From contig JAPEVF010000062.1 of the NCBI GenBank assembly GCA_029747585.1, positions 62,284 to 126,283 on the forward strand: DNA of 64,000 nt, given 5' to 3'. Shown here piece by piece: positions 11,119 to 22,400 of this stretch. The translations under genes were made by a program, and so were the position numbers. The notes below the pieces were generated by a model. The model saw only the letters and a program-made list of their open reading frames with translations, searched no databases and was not told where the DNA came from. This stretch comes from Pleurotus djamor (lineage: Eukaryota > Basidiomycota > Agaricomycetes > Agaricales > Pleurotaceae). Every line of letters starts with the position of its first letter. Position 1 is the stretch's first letter.

Positions 11119-12199
11119 ATGGATGACTATCGGGCTGGGACTATGCCCTACGAAGCCTTCGCTTCCAGCTTCATGGCGGGACCTTCGACATTCGACGCTC
11201 AACTCCCTTCCAAGGTCCACGGACGCCCTCATGTTCATCAAGAAACTCAACCTTCCGCCTACGTCGAAGCGGATTGGTACATCAAGGGTCTGGAAACGAG
11301 AGTTCATACTCGCTTCGTCACTGTCGAAGTGGGCTTTCCTCTCAAGAGCTTCCATTCCACCAAGGTTTTCCTGCAAGTAGTGCGCGATGCCTTCGTCGGT
11401 AAGGTCTCTGATCTTTGCTGCGTCCTTAACTCATGCGATCATAGGGCATCGGGATGCGTATACACGCTGTCATGGAGCCCTACACCGTGATGTCAGCACC
11501 CTTCCAAAAGTGAGAGGCGTTCTGAACGACTGGGATATGGCTCGGGTCATGAAAAGTGGTCCCCACAACCATGATCGAGTGGTGAGTCCAGTCTGAATTT
11601 CGTGTAAATTTGTCTCATCCTCTCCATATCTGGGGTAGGGAACCTGGCCCTTCATGTCTAGTCGCCTTCTGATGCGCCCGCGCTCGCCTCGCACACTCAA
11701 TGACGATATAGAATCGTTCTTCTGGGTCGTCCTCCACCATGCGCTCCGTTACTCGAGACACAATCTCGAAGCTTCTCTCACTGCCGCCAAAATTCAAGAT
11801 GTCTTCTTCTATACTCAGCACATTTTCGATCATCTTCCTGTAGGAGGCTACGAAAAGTATTGCCTTCTCATGCATGATCTTCGCAAGATGATGCATGGTC
11901 AACTAGATTTTGAGTCTAAACCGCTCAACCAGTTCATAGACGAAGCCAACCAGTTTTTCCAAGACAGTATCGACGCGATACGGTGGAAGATACCTCCCTC
12001 TGAAGATCCCCAAGGCCGGATGTTGCAAGTATTCGACAATGCTTTGAATGCTGTAGAATGGCCCGAAGACGATCATGCCGTCGACATCTTGGAATCAGTT
12101 GCTCAAACTACCGCGAACTACGATACTAATAGTAACTACTCTTTCGAAGACCTGCCCGAAGAACTTGAAAGCAAAGAAGAGGCCTTGGACAAGGATTAA
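11119..12199 (+). CDS. FunK1-type kinase, copy 2, internally deleted (probable dead kinase)
   Basis: Three exons, 11119..11398, 11445..11581 and 11639..12199, keep the splice positions of the last three exons of copy 1. The N-terminal 35 or so residues (AMPYEAFVSHFM in copy 1, TMPYEAFASSFM here) are followed at once by GRPHVHQETQPSAYVEADW, which lies about 330 codons further on in copy 1. The lost part is most of the N-lobe, plus the first intron. In the catalytic loop HRD is kept, but a short in-frame deletion removes SNILI, including the catalytic-loop Asn, to give HRDVSTLPKVRGVLNDWDMA. DWD, GTWPFMS and SFFWVVLHHALRY remain. The frame is open throughout, so it may still be expressed as a short protein. 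Kinase activity is unlikely. Confidence 0.8.
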
Positions 12200-12473
12200 G
12201 GGGAAGGGGAGTGCCTTGGTGAGACATAAGTTCAACACGGCCTTCATCTTTTCAACGTAGCTGCACAATAAACCAATTTTCTATTCTTAGTGGGGCGTAC
12301 TATGCCAGACTTAAAGTTGATACTCACGTCTTGAGCTTGAGGCCCCATCTTTGCTCGCATGTCGGTTTCTCTACGTCGATTGTGCGTCTTCTCAACAGAA
12401 TACCCCCTAGATCTCATAGTCACGTGAGCGCATTATACATTGTCCCTGGCTCGACTCCGCCTTCCCCACCACC
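12200..12473. promoter_or_regulatory. Promoter region of the aldo-keto reductase
   Basis: Between FunK1 copy 2 and the reductase. A CACGTG hexamer (GTCACGTGAG) lies near 12419-12428, about 50 nt before the ATG at 12474. CACGTG is a usual E-box for bHLH factors. No TATA box was seen. Confidence 0.35.
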
Positions 12474-14252
12474 ATGTCCCACCCTTATCAAGCGTTGCCC
12501 ACCGACGTCGACGTTGAGCGCGTTGAGCCCAAGCAATCAGTAGCTCCATTCTCCTGGTCAATTTATCTCAAAGGGCTTGCAGTACGGTTCCTCTTCATCT
12601 TCGCCATGACGTACACTCTACTCCGAGGTGCCTCTTATATCCCGAAGTTCAGTCTCTCTAAAGGCTGTCACGGACGTAATTCAAGCCATCTCGTTGGTGG
12701 CTTACCGAAGACGTTCAAACTGAACTCTGGCGCTGAGATTCCGTCTGTTGCGCTGGGTAGGTCGTCGTCGACGCAATTTCGAGGATGCACTCTTGACATC
12801 AAATAATCAGGCGTTTGGAGAGCTGGAAAGGATGAGGTCGGGAATGCTGTCAAGGTTCGTGCCTCAATCCTTTTCATCGCGTCCTGACACCCATCCACGA
12901 CTTACAGACGGCATTGAAAGCTGGATATAGGCACATTGACGGAGCTTGGATCTATAACGTCAGTCTTGTTCTCCGGTATCCAGTTTATGCTGCTTAATAT
13001 ACCCACAGAACGAGAACGAAGTCGGCGCAGCATTGAAGGAGAGCGGCGTACCCAGGGAAGACCTGTGGTTGACCTCTAAGGTCGGTATCAAAGTCATTTC
13101 CGCGTTCTTCCAACTAAATGCTCTTGAACCAGCTTTGGAATACATTCCATGCTCCCGAAGATGTTGAGCCAGCTCTCGACGAGTCCTTGGCTCGCTTGGG
13201 CACTGATTACCTCGACCTTTATCTCATCCATTGGTACGCCGTTGCTTTGCTGTGGATGTATGCGCAGGTTTTGAGTACTTTAAGGCCCATCGCTTTCCAT
13301 AAGGATGGAACGTACGATCGCGAACTAACTGCTGATCCATATCCTGTGTGGCAAAAGATGGAAGAGATGGTTGCGAAAGGCAAAGTGAGAAACATTGGTG
13401 TCAGCAAGTGCGTACTCTCCACCATTATCCCTTTCGTTCAAGCTGTACTAAGCCGTTTTGCTTTCCCCAGCTTCAACATCCGAAGGTTTGCCTACGACAT
13501 CATTGCTTTGGATTAGGGGCCCTGAGTATGATCTACTCTATCAGATTACAGAACTTAACCGCCAATCCACTCAAAATCAAACCAGCCATCAATCAAGTAT
13601 GGTTCATCTCGGCCACGATCGTACCTTATTCTCTGACTGTCACTGCCTAGGTCGAGCTCAATTTCTGGAATCCCCAGCCTGAGTTACTCAAAGTTCGTTG
13701 CCTATTCCCCTATACTTATGACGACTTCCTCATCCCTTGTCACAGTGGTCTCAAGAAAACGACATCCTACTTGAGGCGTACTCACCATTGGGAAGCTCTG
13801 AACAAGTGAAAGAAACTCTCTCGATTCCTATCGTGTGTATTGTCCTTATCCTACATCCTTCACGTTGACACCGACGGTCCAACAGCTGAAATCGATAGCT
13901 GCGGAGATGAGAGTGACGCCTGCCCAAGTGCTGATTTCCTGGCACGTTCAACGCGGAGTAAGCTCAGTCATCATGCTTTGTTGGTCGTTATTTTATTCCG
14001 TCCTCTAGACTGTTGTTCTCCCAAAGAGTGTCCACCCATCTCGCGTCGAAGAGAATTTGAAAGGTCGGTTGCTTTTTTAAATCTTTGTTTACCCTCATTT
14101 ACATGACTGTTACAGTTTGCGCCCTCCCGCAACATGCCTTCGAACGTCTCGAACGGGCTGCGGTGGCGCACCTCCCCAAGCGCGTATCGAACCCCAGCAA
14201 GAGATGGGGTTTGGATTTCGATATATTCGACGATACTCCGTTATATAATTAA
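12474..14252 (+). CDS. Aldo-keto reductase with an N-terminal membrane anchor
   Basis: The model has 13 exons that keep phase throughout (12474..12756, 12811..12854, 12908..12958, 13009..13080, 13133..13233, 13285..13407, 13471..13485, 13545..13596, 13651..13692, 13746..13832, 13886..13957, 14009..14063, 14116..14252) and gives 377 residues. The AKR tetrad is present: Asp and Tyr in HIDGAWIYNNENE, Lys in LWLTSK, His in YLIHWP. Later AKR blocks are INQVELNFWNPQPELL, LLEAYSPLGS and PKSVHPSRVEENL. It should reduce aldehydes or ketones with NADPH. A hydrophobic stretch at residues about 30-50 (GLAVRFLFIFAMTYTLLRGA) precedes the barrel, which is unusual and suggests a type II membrane protein. Exon 7 is only 15 nt. 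Confidence 0.9.
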
Positions 14253-14831
14253 TCAATGTATTTCCGTAAGTTTACTCACAATTTCAAACATGACTCATTT
14301 TTTGGTTTCTTTGCGTTGTGTGGTGGTCGTCTCGGGCTTGGTGCGTTGTCTACCATGTCACCCCTGCTTCTATTCTTCCATTGATCGCGCCCCATACAGA
14401 TGACTGTTCCCACCTACTCCATTTAGAGTACATATCACCTATGCCATTGGTAATTCTGAGATTCTTTGTCTTACACCGTCCTTCCCTTCACCACGCCACT
14501 GTCATTGCGTGGACAGTCTCTCCCCACTCGCGGGACCTTGTGGCGCCCACCTCTTTCTGACCCTGGTACAGCCGAAGCCGCACCGTAACAAGGCAGGTCC
14601 GTGGTTGGGCATTGCTGATGTAGCACTTGCCGCGAGGGTCTGATGGGTTCCCCATTACCCCGACCCTGATGCGAAATAGAATGGCAGGCTCTGTACATTC
14701 TGGGCGATTTCATCACCGCCAATCTCCAACGCTATCTCGCAGTCATTATATAAGAACATGATGCCTGCTTGCTAAGACGCCGGACCAACCCCTTCCTTAG
14801 CTACCATACTGTCCTTTTCCCCCCTTCCTCA
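14253..14831. other. Intergenic, no gene seen
   Basis: No supported reading frame. The stretch 14741-14820 carries pyrimidine-rich tracts just before the DUF6534 start, as is common in basidiomycete promoters. Confidence 0.45.
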
Positions 14832-16741
14832 ATGTCGTCCGGTGTAGAGCTTGTGTACGTTGTCGGGTTTGTGACCAAGTTGTTGGGGCTAACATTTTGC
14901 TTCGACCTAGGTTCGGCCCCATGCTGATCGGTGTTTTTCTCAACACCATTCTTTATGGTGTAAGTACTCTCATTTTTTNCGCCGTTTTGCGAATATATTT
15001 TCAGAACTTTTGTCCATAGATCCTCGTCATGCAGGTATGCTGGTTACTAGTCTGATTTCCGTTTTCTCATTCCGTATCCTTGGAATCTAGTCCTTCATTT
15101 ATTATCAAACATATACTAGGTGAGCCATACCCCGCCGTCATCCGTCAACCCCTACTCACGCTCCCTCATAGAGACAAGGCTTGGATTAGATATTTCGCCC
15201 GTATCTCCTTCGTATGTTCAGGCGCCAGCCTCTGACATCGTCGTTTTCAGGTTCTTTATCTCTTCATTTTGGAAACGGCCAATACGGGGTTTAACATCGG
15301 AATGATGTACGAACCTCTTGTTGTTCGTTACGGTATGTGTGGATGCTTCGTAGCCTTTTGGCCGTCAAATTTAGAGCTAATGTGGACTCGTGTTTAGCCA
15401 CTGACCATGCTAGAATATATGTTCCCATCAGTGCGTGTTTTTCGGCAGAACGTATCCCCATCTGCGTCCTGCTTACTGTATCCTTGCCAGTGCTATACCT
15501 CGGTAGGCTGAGCGCATCTCCGCTTCGTACTTATGGGTGGGCTATTCACACCAATTTCCTGAAATGTAGACCCCATCATTACCGTCAGTTCTTTTCGTTC
15601 TACTGGACCGCTGATCAGCTCAGTGTCAACTCACGGCGCAGGCGCTTATTTCCACTCCTGTGCAAGTATTCATCGCCTGGCGGATCAAGGTTATCAGTGG
15701 CTCGAAGCTCATTACCACTGCTATCTGCTTCTTCGCTTTCTGTGCTATGGGTGGGTCGTCTCGTGGATTGACCCATCCCCCGTGGTTGACAATGTCAACA
15801 TGATTCAGTTGGCGGCATTGCGACTACAGCCTGCGTAGTTATATTTAACGAATACAGCACGCTCCAAACGTTTCATGCGGCTGTCATTACATGGTTGGCT
15901 TCGTCTGCTGGAGCTGATGTCGTTATAACAGGCAGCTTAGTCTATTCTTTGGTCCGTTCACACTTCGCCTTTCCTTCTTTTTCTCACATTTGCCGCAGTA
16001 CCATCGCAAGACGGGAGTGAAAGCTACGGATGCTATGATTGACAGGATCATTCGATGTAAGTTGGTCACCTACTTTGAGTCTCGACAATGTCCTTCTTAC
16101 TTGATATCAAGTGACCGTGCAGACCGGTATGATAACGGCACTGTGCGCATCAGCGGATGTCATCATCTTCCTAGCGGTTCCAGTAAGCTCTCGAAAGGTC
16201 CCTTTTTCTTCACCCTCAATTTACGCCATCAATCACAGCATACGACACTGTCGGTTTGCATTCATCACCGAGTGCGGATCCTGTGCTTACCTTTTCCCAG
16301 AAACTTCATATGGGATTTCGCTTTGTCCAAGCTCTACACCAATGCTCTCCTTTCGACTCTCAATGCTCGTGCCGGGTGGCGCAATCTGACAGGCCAAGGT
16401 GGTGATCAGCCAAACATCCTGTTTGGAAACAACCACAGCGCGAGCATGACGCGCACTAGCTATAGTCATAATGTCTGTATCCTTCTTCCTGTTCCTGAGA
16501 TTGTTGGGACTAATCACTTCATGCAGATCGACGCCCTCAGCAATGGTCGTCAAATTGTAAGTTTATATGACCATCAACGCGTTCATGGATTGATGACCAA
16601 TTTTTCTCATAGGTCGCCACAGGTGTTTACGAACTTGAACCCCACATAACCTCTGGTCAAATTAAGACTGATCTAGAATATGGTGTATCGGTCACTAAAG
16701 TTGTTGAACGACTTGAAGACCCGATCCCCCACTCCAAATGA
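14832..16741 (+). CDS. DUF6534-type seven-helix membrane protein
   Basis: A gene with more than ten short exons from MSSGVELV (14832) to a TGA at 16739..16741. Spliced segments show the family pattern: FGPMLIGVFLNTILYG, then YLFILETANTGFNIGMMYEP, ALISTPVQVFIAWRIKVISG, KLITTAICFFAFCAMG, a helix VITWLASSAGADVVITGSLV, HRKTGVKATDAMIDRIIR, TGMITALCASADVIIFLAVP and NFIWDFALSKLYTNALLSTL ending in NARAGW. The last two blocks are the DUF6534 domain. It is a plasma-membrane or endomembrane protein of unknown function, common in many copies in Agaricomycetes. The tail is polar (IDALSNGRQIVATGVYELEP). The exon near 15410-15430 and the joins up to 15570 are uncertain, and there is an N at 14979. Confidence 0.8.
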
Positions 16742-17246
16742 TAGAAAGAACTTTCCAGCATTGATAGGAAAGATAAAGCTTGTGCCAATTGTACGCTAGG
16801 CTGGATTTCTTATTCGCCCTCGACTATATTTCCGCGCTATGCCGGTGGCGTGTCCACGGTTGTGGGAGAATCATCTTTCAACGCATTGGACCCATCGATC
16901 ATCCAGTGTTTGTGCGAACGTTGAACACCCACTCGTCTGTCCCTGGTCTTTCTCAGACTCTCACAAACATACGTATCGCAATATCACTTGGTGAAAACTC
17001 CATCCCATAATCATTCGCTGTGCGTCGACCCCGAACACATCGAGCATATTGGCAACTCCGAAAGTGACGGAAAGAAGCTAATCGTGTGATTACCTACACG
17101 AAGAGAGCATCAAGGCACTATTATATCCTTTAGGTCACGTAACGGACTGGCATCCGCCCACGTCTGCCTGAGCAAAAAGTGATCGCTACCAGGCCCTCAT
17201 AAAGTGTGCTAGGTCGTCTCGTTCATGCGTTGTATTCCCCACCCCG
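16742..17246. other. Intergenic, no gene seen
   Basis: The short open stretches here show no family resemblance. This is the upstream region of the FMO-like gene. Confidence 0.45.
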
Positions 17247-19320
17247 ATGGCTGACCCTCGCACAGGATCTGTCGGAATCATTGGTGCTGGAGCTGCTGGC
17301 CTTATCACAGCCTATACATTGCTTCAGGATGGCTTCACAGATGTACGGCTCCTCACCAGAGATAAAAGTCCAGGAGGTGTTTGGGCAAAGGAACGTGTGT
17401 ATCCTGGGCTTACTATAAATAAGTGCGTCTCCCATACCAGCTTCAAGTACATGCGACTTGAGCATCAACTTTTGCGTTCGTTAGTGTCTACGGAGAGTTT
17501 CGCTTCTCACCACTCCCCATGCCGATCACTGGCCAACGGTTATCTGGGGAGGACATGCGATCGTATATGTCCGAGTTCGCCGAAGCCTTTCTGAAAGACA
17601 AGATTCTCTACGACACGGAGGTTCTCGAGATCAAGCGCCCTGATTCTGGAGAAGGGTGGCTCGTTGAGACTGAGAACACGAAGACGAACACTCAGGAGGT
17701 GCTCAAGTTTACTCGGATCGTGTTGTGCACTGGGGTGAGCCTTCTAACGCCTGCTAGACACTTGCCTTCCATCGATTCGTACGTGAAAAATAGGGTTGCA
17801 GTGCTCCAGCGATACCAGATAACATCTCACCAATTGCTGCAAAGCTGGCCGGTTTCAAGGGTCCGGTCTTTCACTCGTCCAAGTTTCGTGATCAAATGGA
17901 CAATTTGCTTGAAAAGGTGCCACCAGTCCTGACCAACTCACCCGACGCTGCAAAAAGCATCATTATCGTTGGTGGAGGGAAATCTGCCCAAGACATCGCT
18001 GCTTACCTCGCCAATGAAGGCCGTAAGGTATCCGTGGTCTTCGAACGGGCTGACGCTGTTCTTGGGGTCACCTCTCCACTACCAGACTTCATCAGGAGGA
18101 GCCGATTCTTGGGCATCATGTCGCCACACAGCGAGCTAAGAACGCGACTAGAGTAAGATACTACTTCTTAAAATAAACTCAAAAATATCTAACCGTTTCA
18201 GGCGCTTCTTGCACACTACCTGGCTCGGAAGCAAGATCGTTCATCTTGTGTGGGGTGCTATCGCTTCTACTTCTGTATGCACTAGTCTTCTTNTCCGTCG
18301 TGGTTCATCTAACGTTTTGCTTCCCCCAGTTTGATGCCCTGAAGATTCCAAAGGAGTCGGCCCTGCGCAACGCCCATTCACTGTTTTGGGGGATTCGTAT
18401 CAACGACGAGGGCGTACTGCGTCCGAACGGGTTCCATGCGCTGACGGCTGCGGGAAAGATCAATCTCATCGCACCACACCGTGTGAAAGGGTATGGTGAT
18501 GACGGATGTTCTGTTGTTCTCGACGATGGCTCGACTCTGGATGCGGCAGCTGTCATCTTGGGTACGGGCTTCACATCGTCATGGAAGGGCATGTTCTCAG
18601 GCAAGCTTCCTGTACTAATTTCTGGTTCCTTTGGCTTTGTCAGCTCAACTGTTGGTTTAGAGCAAACAGCAGATGAGCTAGGCCTCAGTCGACACCCACC
18701 CACTCACGTCCCGATCAAAAACTGGGACTACACCTCCCTTGATAACCCTCCCAAGTCCCATCCTGATTCGCAACAATGGGCTTCATCCATATATCGAGGG
18801 CTGGTCCCCTACAAAAACATCAATCGACGTGATTTCGCTATAAACGGTGCCATCGTAAGTGCACCTCGCCTACTGAGTAATTTGTGTGCGCTGACGTCAC
18901 ATCACATTCAGTTCACCACTAACAATGGGTATGCTTTTGAAACATTTGCTCACTGGATATCAGCATACTTTCTCGGGGACAAGATGCGCCTGCCTAAGAC
19001 ACCGGATGAAGCTTTCCTTGCCACTGAAACGAACGCGGCATGGATGAGGAAACGATTCCCAGACATGCTTCTATGGACAACCGAGAGTTATAGCAGCAAC
19101 CTCGCGTTCTTCACGTGCGTTCCGATATTAAGAGACTCCACCCATCTCTGAAGCCCCCTCTAGATGGCCGCAGGTAGTCGATGAAATACTGGATGATATG
19201 GAGCTACCGAGCATGCGAAGCGGAGGAAACTGGCTGACTTGGCCCTTCAAAGTGGTGGACCTCCAGGAAATCGCAACTTTGAAGCAGGAGCGCGACGCCA
19301 AACGGCTCAAGGACAATTAG
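17247..19320 (+). CDS. FMO-type flavin-dependent monooxygenase
   Basis: MADPRTGSVGIIGAGAAGL holds the FAD-binding GxGxxG at residues 13-18, and SPGGVWAKERVYPGL follows, as in flavin-containing monooxygenases. After an intron come PMPITGQRLSGEDMRSYMSE and IVLCTG. A second nucleotide fold, SIIIVGGGKSAQDIAAYLA (about 17960-18010), should bind NADPH. VILGTGFTSSWKGMF (about 18560) is the ATG-like motif of the family. The last exon ends at the TAG 19318..19320. Introns are visible after 17420, 17730, 18150, 18855 and 19110. Expected activity is oxygenation of a small nucleophilic or ketone substrate; the substrate cannot be told. One N at 18292. It is convergent with the beta-mannosidase, with only about 110 nt between stops. 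Confidence 0.85.
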
Positions 19321-19429
19321 GTGGTGCGGTCCTCGGCCATACACAATATCAGACCAACACAAATGGAATCAAATATTGACTGTTGGAAAATATTACTACA
19401 ATTGCTCACACATTGCGAGTGAAAACCCT

Positions 19430-22400
19430 TTAGGTGCCGTCAGTTCGATCCTTGACCAACCGAGGTCTTTCCTGGCCAAAGTACGCCATGTAAATATCTC
19501 GGTCTCCCGCCCCATGGGCCACGATAGCCCTGTCGTCGCCAGGCATGACATCCAACGTATTATCACTCCATTCAACACCATCCTCGAATTCCATATCCGT
19601 AGAGTCGTCCCCAACAGTAAGGAATAGGCCTTTCACGGGTTTCTTGACTGATATTGTCAATTCATCCTTATGGCGCGAAACTTGAATCTGAGGATCGGGG
19701 ATGCGAACGTGCTTGAGGGGCTGAGGCCAATCCACGGAACGGGCGAGTACTGTGTTGGAATTGCCAGACGAAGGGCCGGTAAGCCTTGCGCTGACGACAA
19801 CGGTCTTCGTTGTAGTCCATTCGGGAACCTTATAGTCTTCGGCGCCAGAGACGGCGGCGTTTGACGCTCCCGACGGACCTGGGAGAGGCATAGAGAGGAT
19901 CTCCGTCGCTTGGTTGGGGCGCAAAACGACATGCCGGACTTCCTTGTACGACCAATCTGAATCAAGAGCGACACAAAAAANGCTCGAGGTCCGCGTTGAT
20001 GGGACGGAGAGTGCTATTGGTACCCCATATCTCGATACGGGCACTGTGTGACTGAGTAGCCCCGAACTCGTAGAACTATTAGATGGACGTCGTCAGGACT
20101 GAGGAAATGGGAGGAAGAAGACAACTCGCCTGTCGCGGCCGGTCATTGGCTCTATTCTGAACGACCTGGGGGGNTACTCGGTATCAATGGGGCGTCGGGC
20201 TGGGGGGAACGAACTTACCGTCCTCGAAATGCCAACAGATACTGGAGCTAGTTCTCGAGCGATCGAATAGTAGGCGAGTTTCGGCCTCAGCTACGATGCA
20301 AAAAAAAGACATTGGTGGTGGGTAGAAAACAAGGTTCAAGGTCTTACGTAGTAGTCAACAATAGCCCATGAAGTTACTGGCCAACAGTCATTGAGTTGCC
20401 AAACCAAAACCCCAGCGGTCTGTACGCAATGGCGAGGAGGGTCAGAAAAGAAGTGACGAAACTTGGAGTGGATTATGGGACGCACGTATTCTTTCCCCCT
20501 CCCACACCATTTCCGGCGCCAGACAGAGTAAGCATACTTCATTGCCTCTGACTGTAATAACTGAATGGTGTACCGGTATCTGACAAAAGCCTTGGTCAGC
20601 TAGGATGATACTCAAGTCAGGCCGACAACTTACATTTCGAGATCCCCAGTTAACCTGAAATTCTCATTCATCAAGATCGCAAACCTTCGCTCAAAACTCC
20701 CAGCTTTGGTATGCTGTGCCATCCAAATAGACTGAGGGTACCAATCCGATTCATCAGCGCCGACCATCCACGACTTGATAGTTCCCATACTGGGCATGGA
20801 GGGAACGCCGAATTCACTAAGAAAAAAAGTTGACCGGGAGGGAAGGCGAAAGAATATGATATGGCTTGTACCTGACGAATCGGCCTCCCATATTCTCATA
20901 CTCTTGGTAAGGTAGCTCCTTGCCTCCCCATATATTCCATTGATGAACATCGCCAATCGTTGGATCACTGGTACAGTCATGAACCGCCCAGTGGCGCGCC
21001 ACCGGCCAATGGCACAAACACAAATTACTCTCCCATTCCTTCGTTCTCAGGTTCACAAATTATTCCTAGGACTCTATGAATATGTCTTTACTGTGTAGGT
21101 CAGATTTTACTGGTGTTGTGTGGTTGCAAAAATGTGGAGAAAATCATTATGGGCCACATGGCTCCGAGATTGGAGGCTTCACATCCGAAAAAGTGAAATA
21201 CTGGGCCCAGAAAAAATCGTAGGCACTTCTTGTGCCTGTGGTATGCTCATGTGTATCTCCCAAGTGTCCCGGTAGCATGACATGCCCTAAACTCCTTGAT
21301 GGAAACACGATATACGAGATCTAAGTACGTGTACGGTACATTCTGACCAAAACAGGCAGTTTCCTCGCCGCGGTCACACCTTGGTCACGCCTCCTGTCCA
21401 CAAGCATTTGGCCATTTGGCACCATTAGAAGTAGCCTGAGAGGCTCGAACTATGTTCTGCGCATTTTTAAGTACAGTATAGTCGCATCTAGACATATAAA
21501 ATTTGACATTATGGGTTGTAGTGGGTGGTTATGCCGAAATTCTTTTTGTGACTGTATGGCTCAATAAGGAAGGTGTGATGCGCCATTGGCTGGTTCCTGG
21601 CCTTCCAACAGGCATATCTTGTGTCGTCGATTTTCATCATGCAAGCTCACCATACCAGCCAGAAAAAATACACTCAAGTACTTTCAATGTATATTAACAG
21701 AATGGCTTACTTAGAATCACACGCGGCTCCACGAGGGGGACGGGGTAGCAGCAACTTAAACGGCGCGCCACTGGGCGGTTCATGACTGTATCCCACCCTT
21801 TGCCACCATAGGGCGAGCCACGGTGGTATGGAATAGGGGGGTTCGTAAGGTTCGCAACCACATCTGGAAGGATCTCCTCGTAGATCTTCCTCGCAGGAAG
21901 GGCATCAATACCTCCAAGAACGTCAGTATTACCGATGAGTACGTCTAGATTTAGAATCTTACCACCCCACTGAAGAACTTGCTGATAGTCTTCGTTATTC
22001 CCACAAAGCAGGACAAGAGATGGATGGTGTCGCAATCGTAGGACGGCTTCCGTTGCTTCCTTGCGTACTGACTCTACGAAGTCATCATGTGCAGGGTAAA
22101 CGCCGCAAGCAAACTGGAAGTCTTGCCACACCAAGACACCGAGCTCTGTGAGGGGGGAACGTTCTCAGCCGCTATCTAATCAATCATGAGCTAACGTACC
22201 ATCGCATATGTCATAAAAGACATCGGGCTCATAGATCCCTCCTCCCCATACACGGACCATGTTTTGGTTCCCCTTGACAAGGAGCTTGAGCCAAGCGCGA
22301 TACCTTTCTTCCGTTATCGTCGTCAGAAAATTATCTGCAGGAATCCAATTCGAACCTACACGTTGCGAGAAATTAGCGAGTAAATCAAGGTTTTTCGAAC

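Larger units (their letters stand above)
20974..21788. mobile_element. Non-autonomous inverted-repeat DNA element (MITE-like), TA target duplication
   Basis: Perfect 27-bp inverted repeats (20974..21000 and 21762..21788, outer ends CAGTCATGAACC..) bound an 815-bp segment flanked on both sides by TA (20972..20973 and 21789..21790). Removing the element and one TA joins the beta-mannosidase frame exactly (WDT to SDPTIGD), so the insertion is real and carries a TA duplication. The inside has no open frame longer than about 65 codons and no transposase motif. TA duplication and short terminal repeats fit a Tc1/mariner-like family moved in trans. A rearranged part of the left end may recur inside near 21580 (GCGCCATTGGCTGGTT). 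No second copy was seen in this window. Confidence 0.85.

Noticed and set aside
16845..16852. Another GTGGCGTG, like the F-box upstream element
   Set aside because: It lies just downstream of the DUF6534 gene, has no ACGCGT next to it and no F-box gene near. An 8-base match is expected by chance about once in a window of this size.
21503..21697. Short open frame inside the TIR element as a transposase remnant
   Set aside because: Only 64 codons, no DDE/D or helix-turn-helix character, and no family resemblance.
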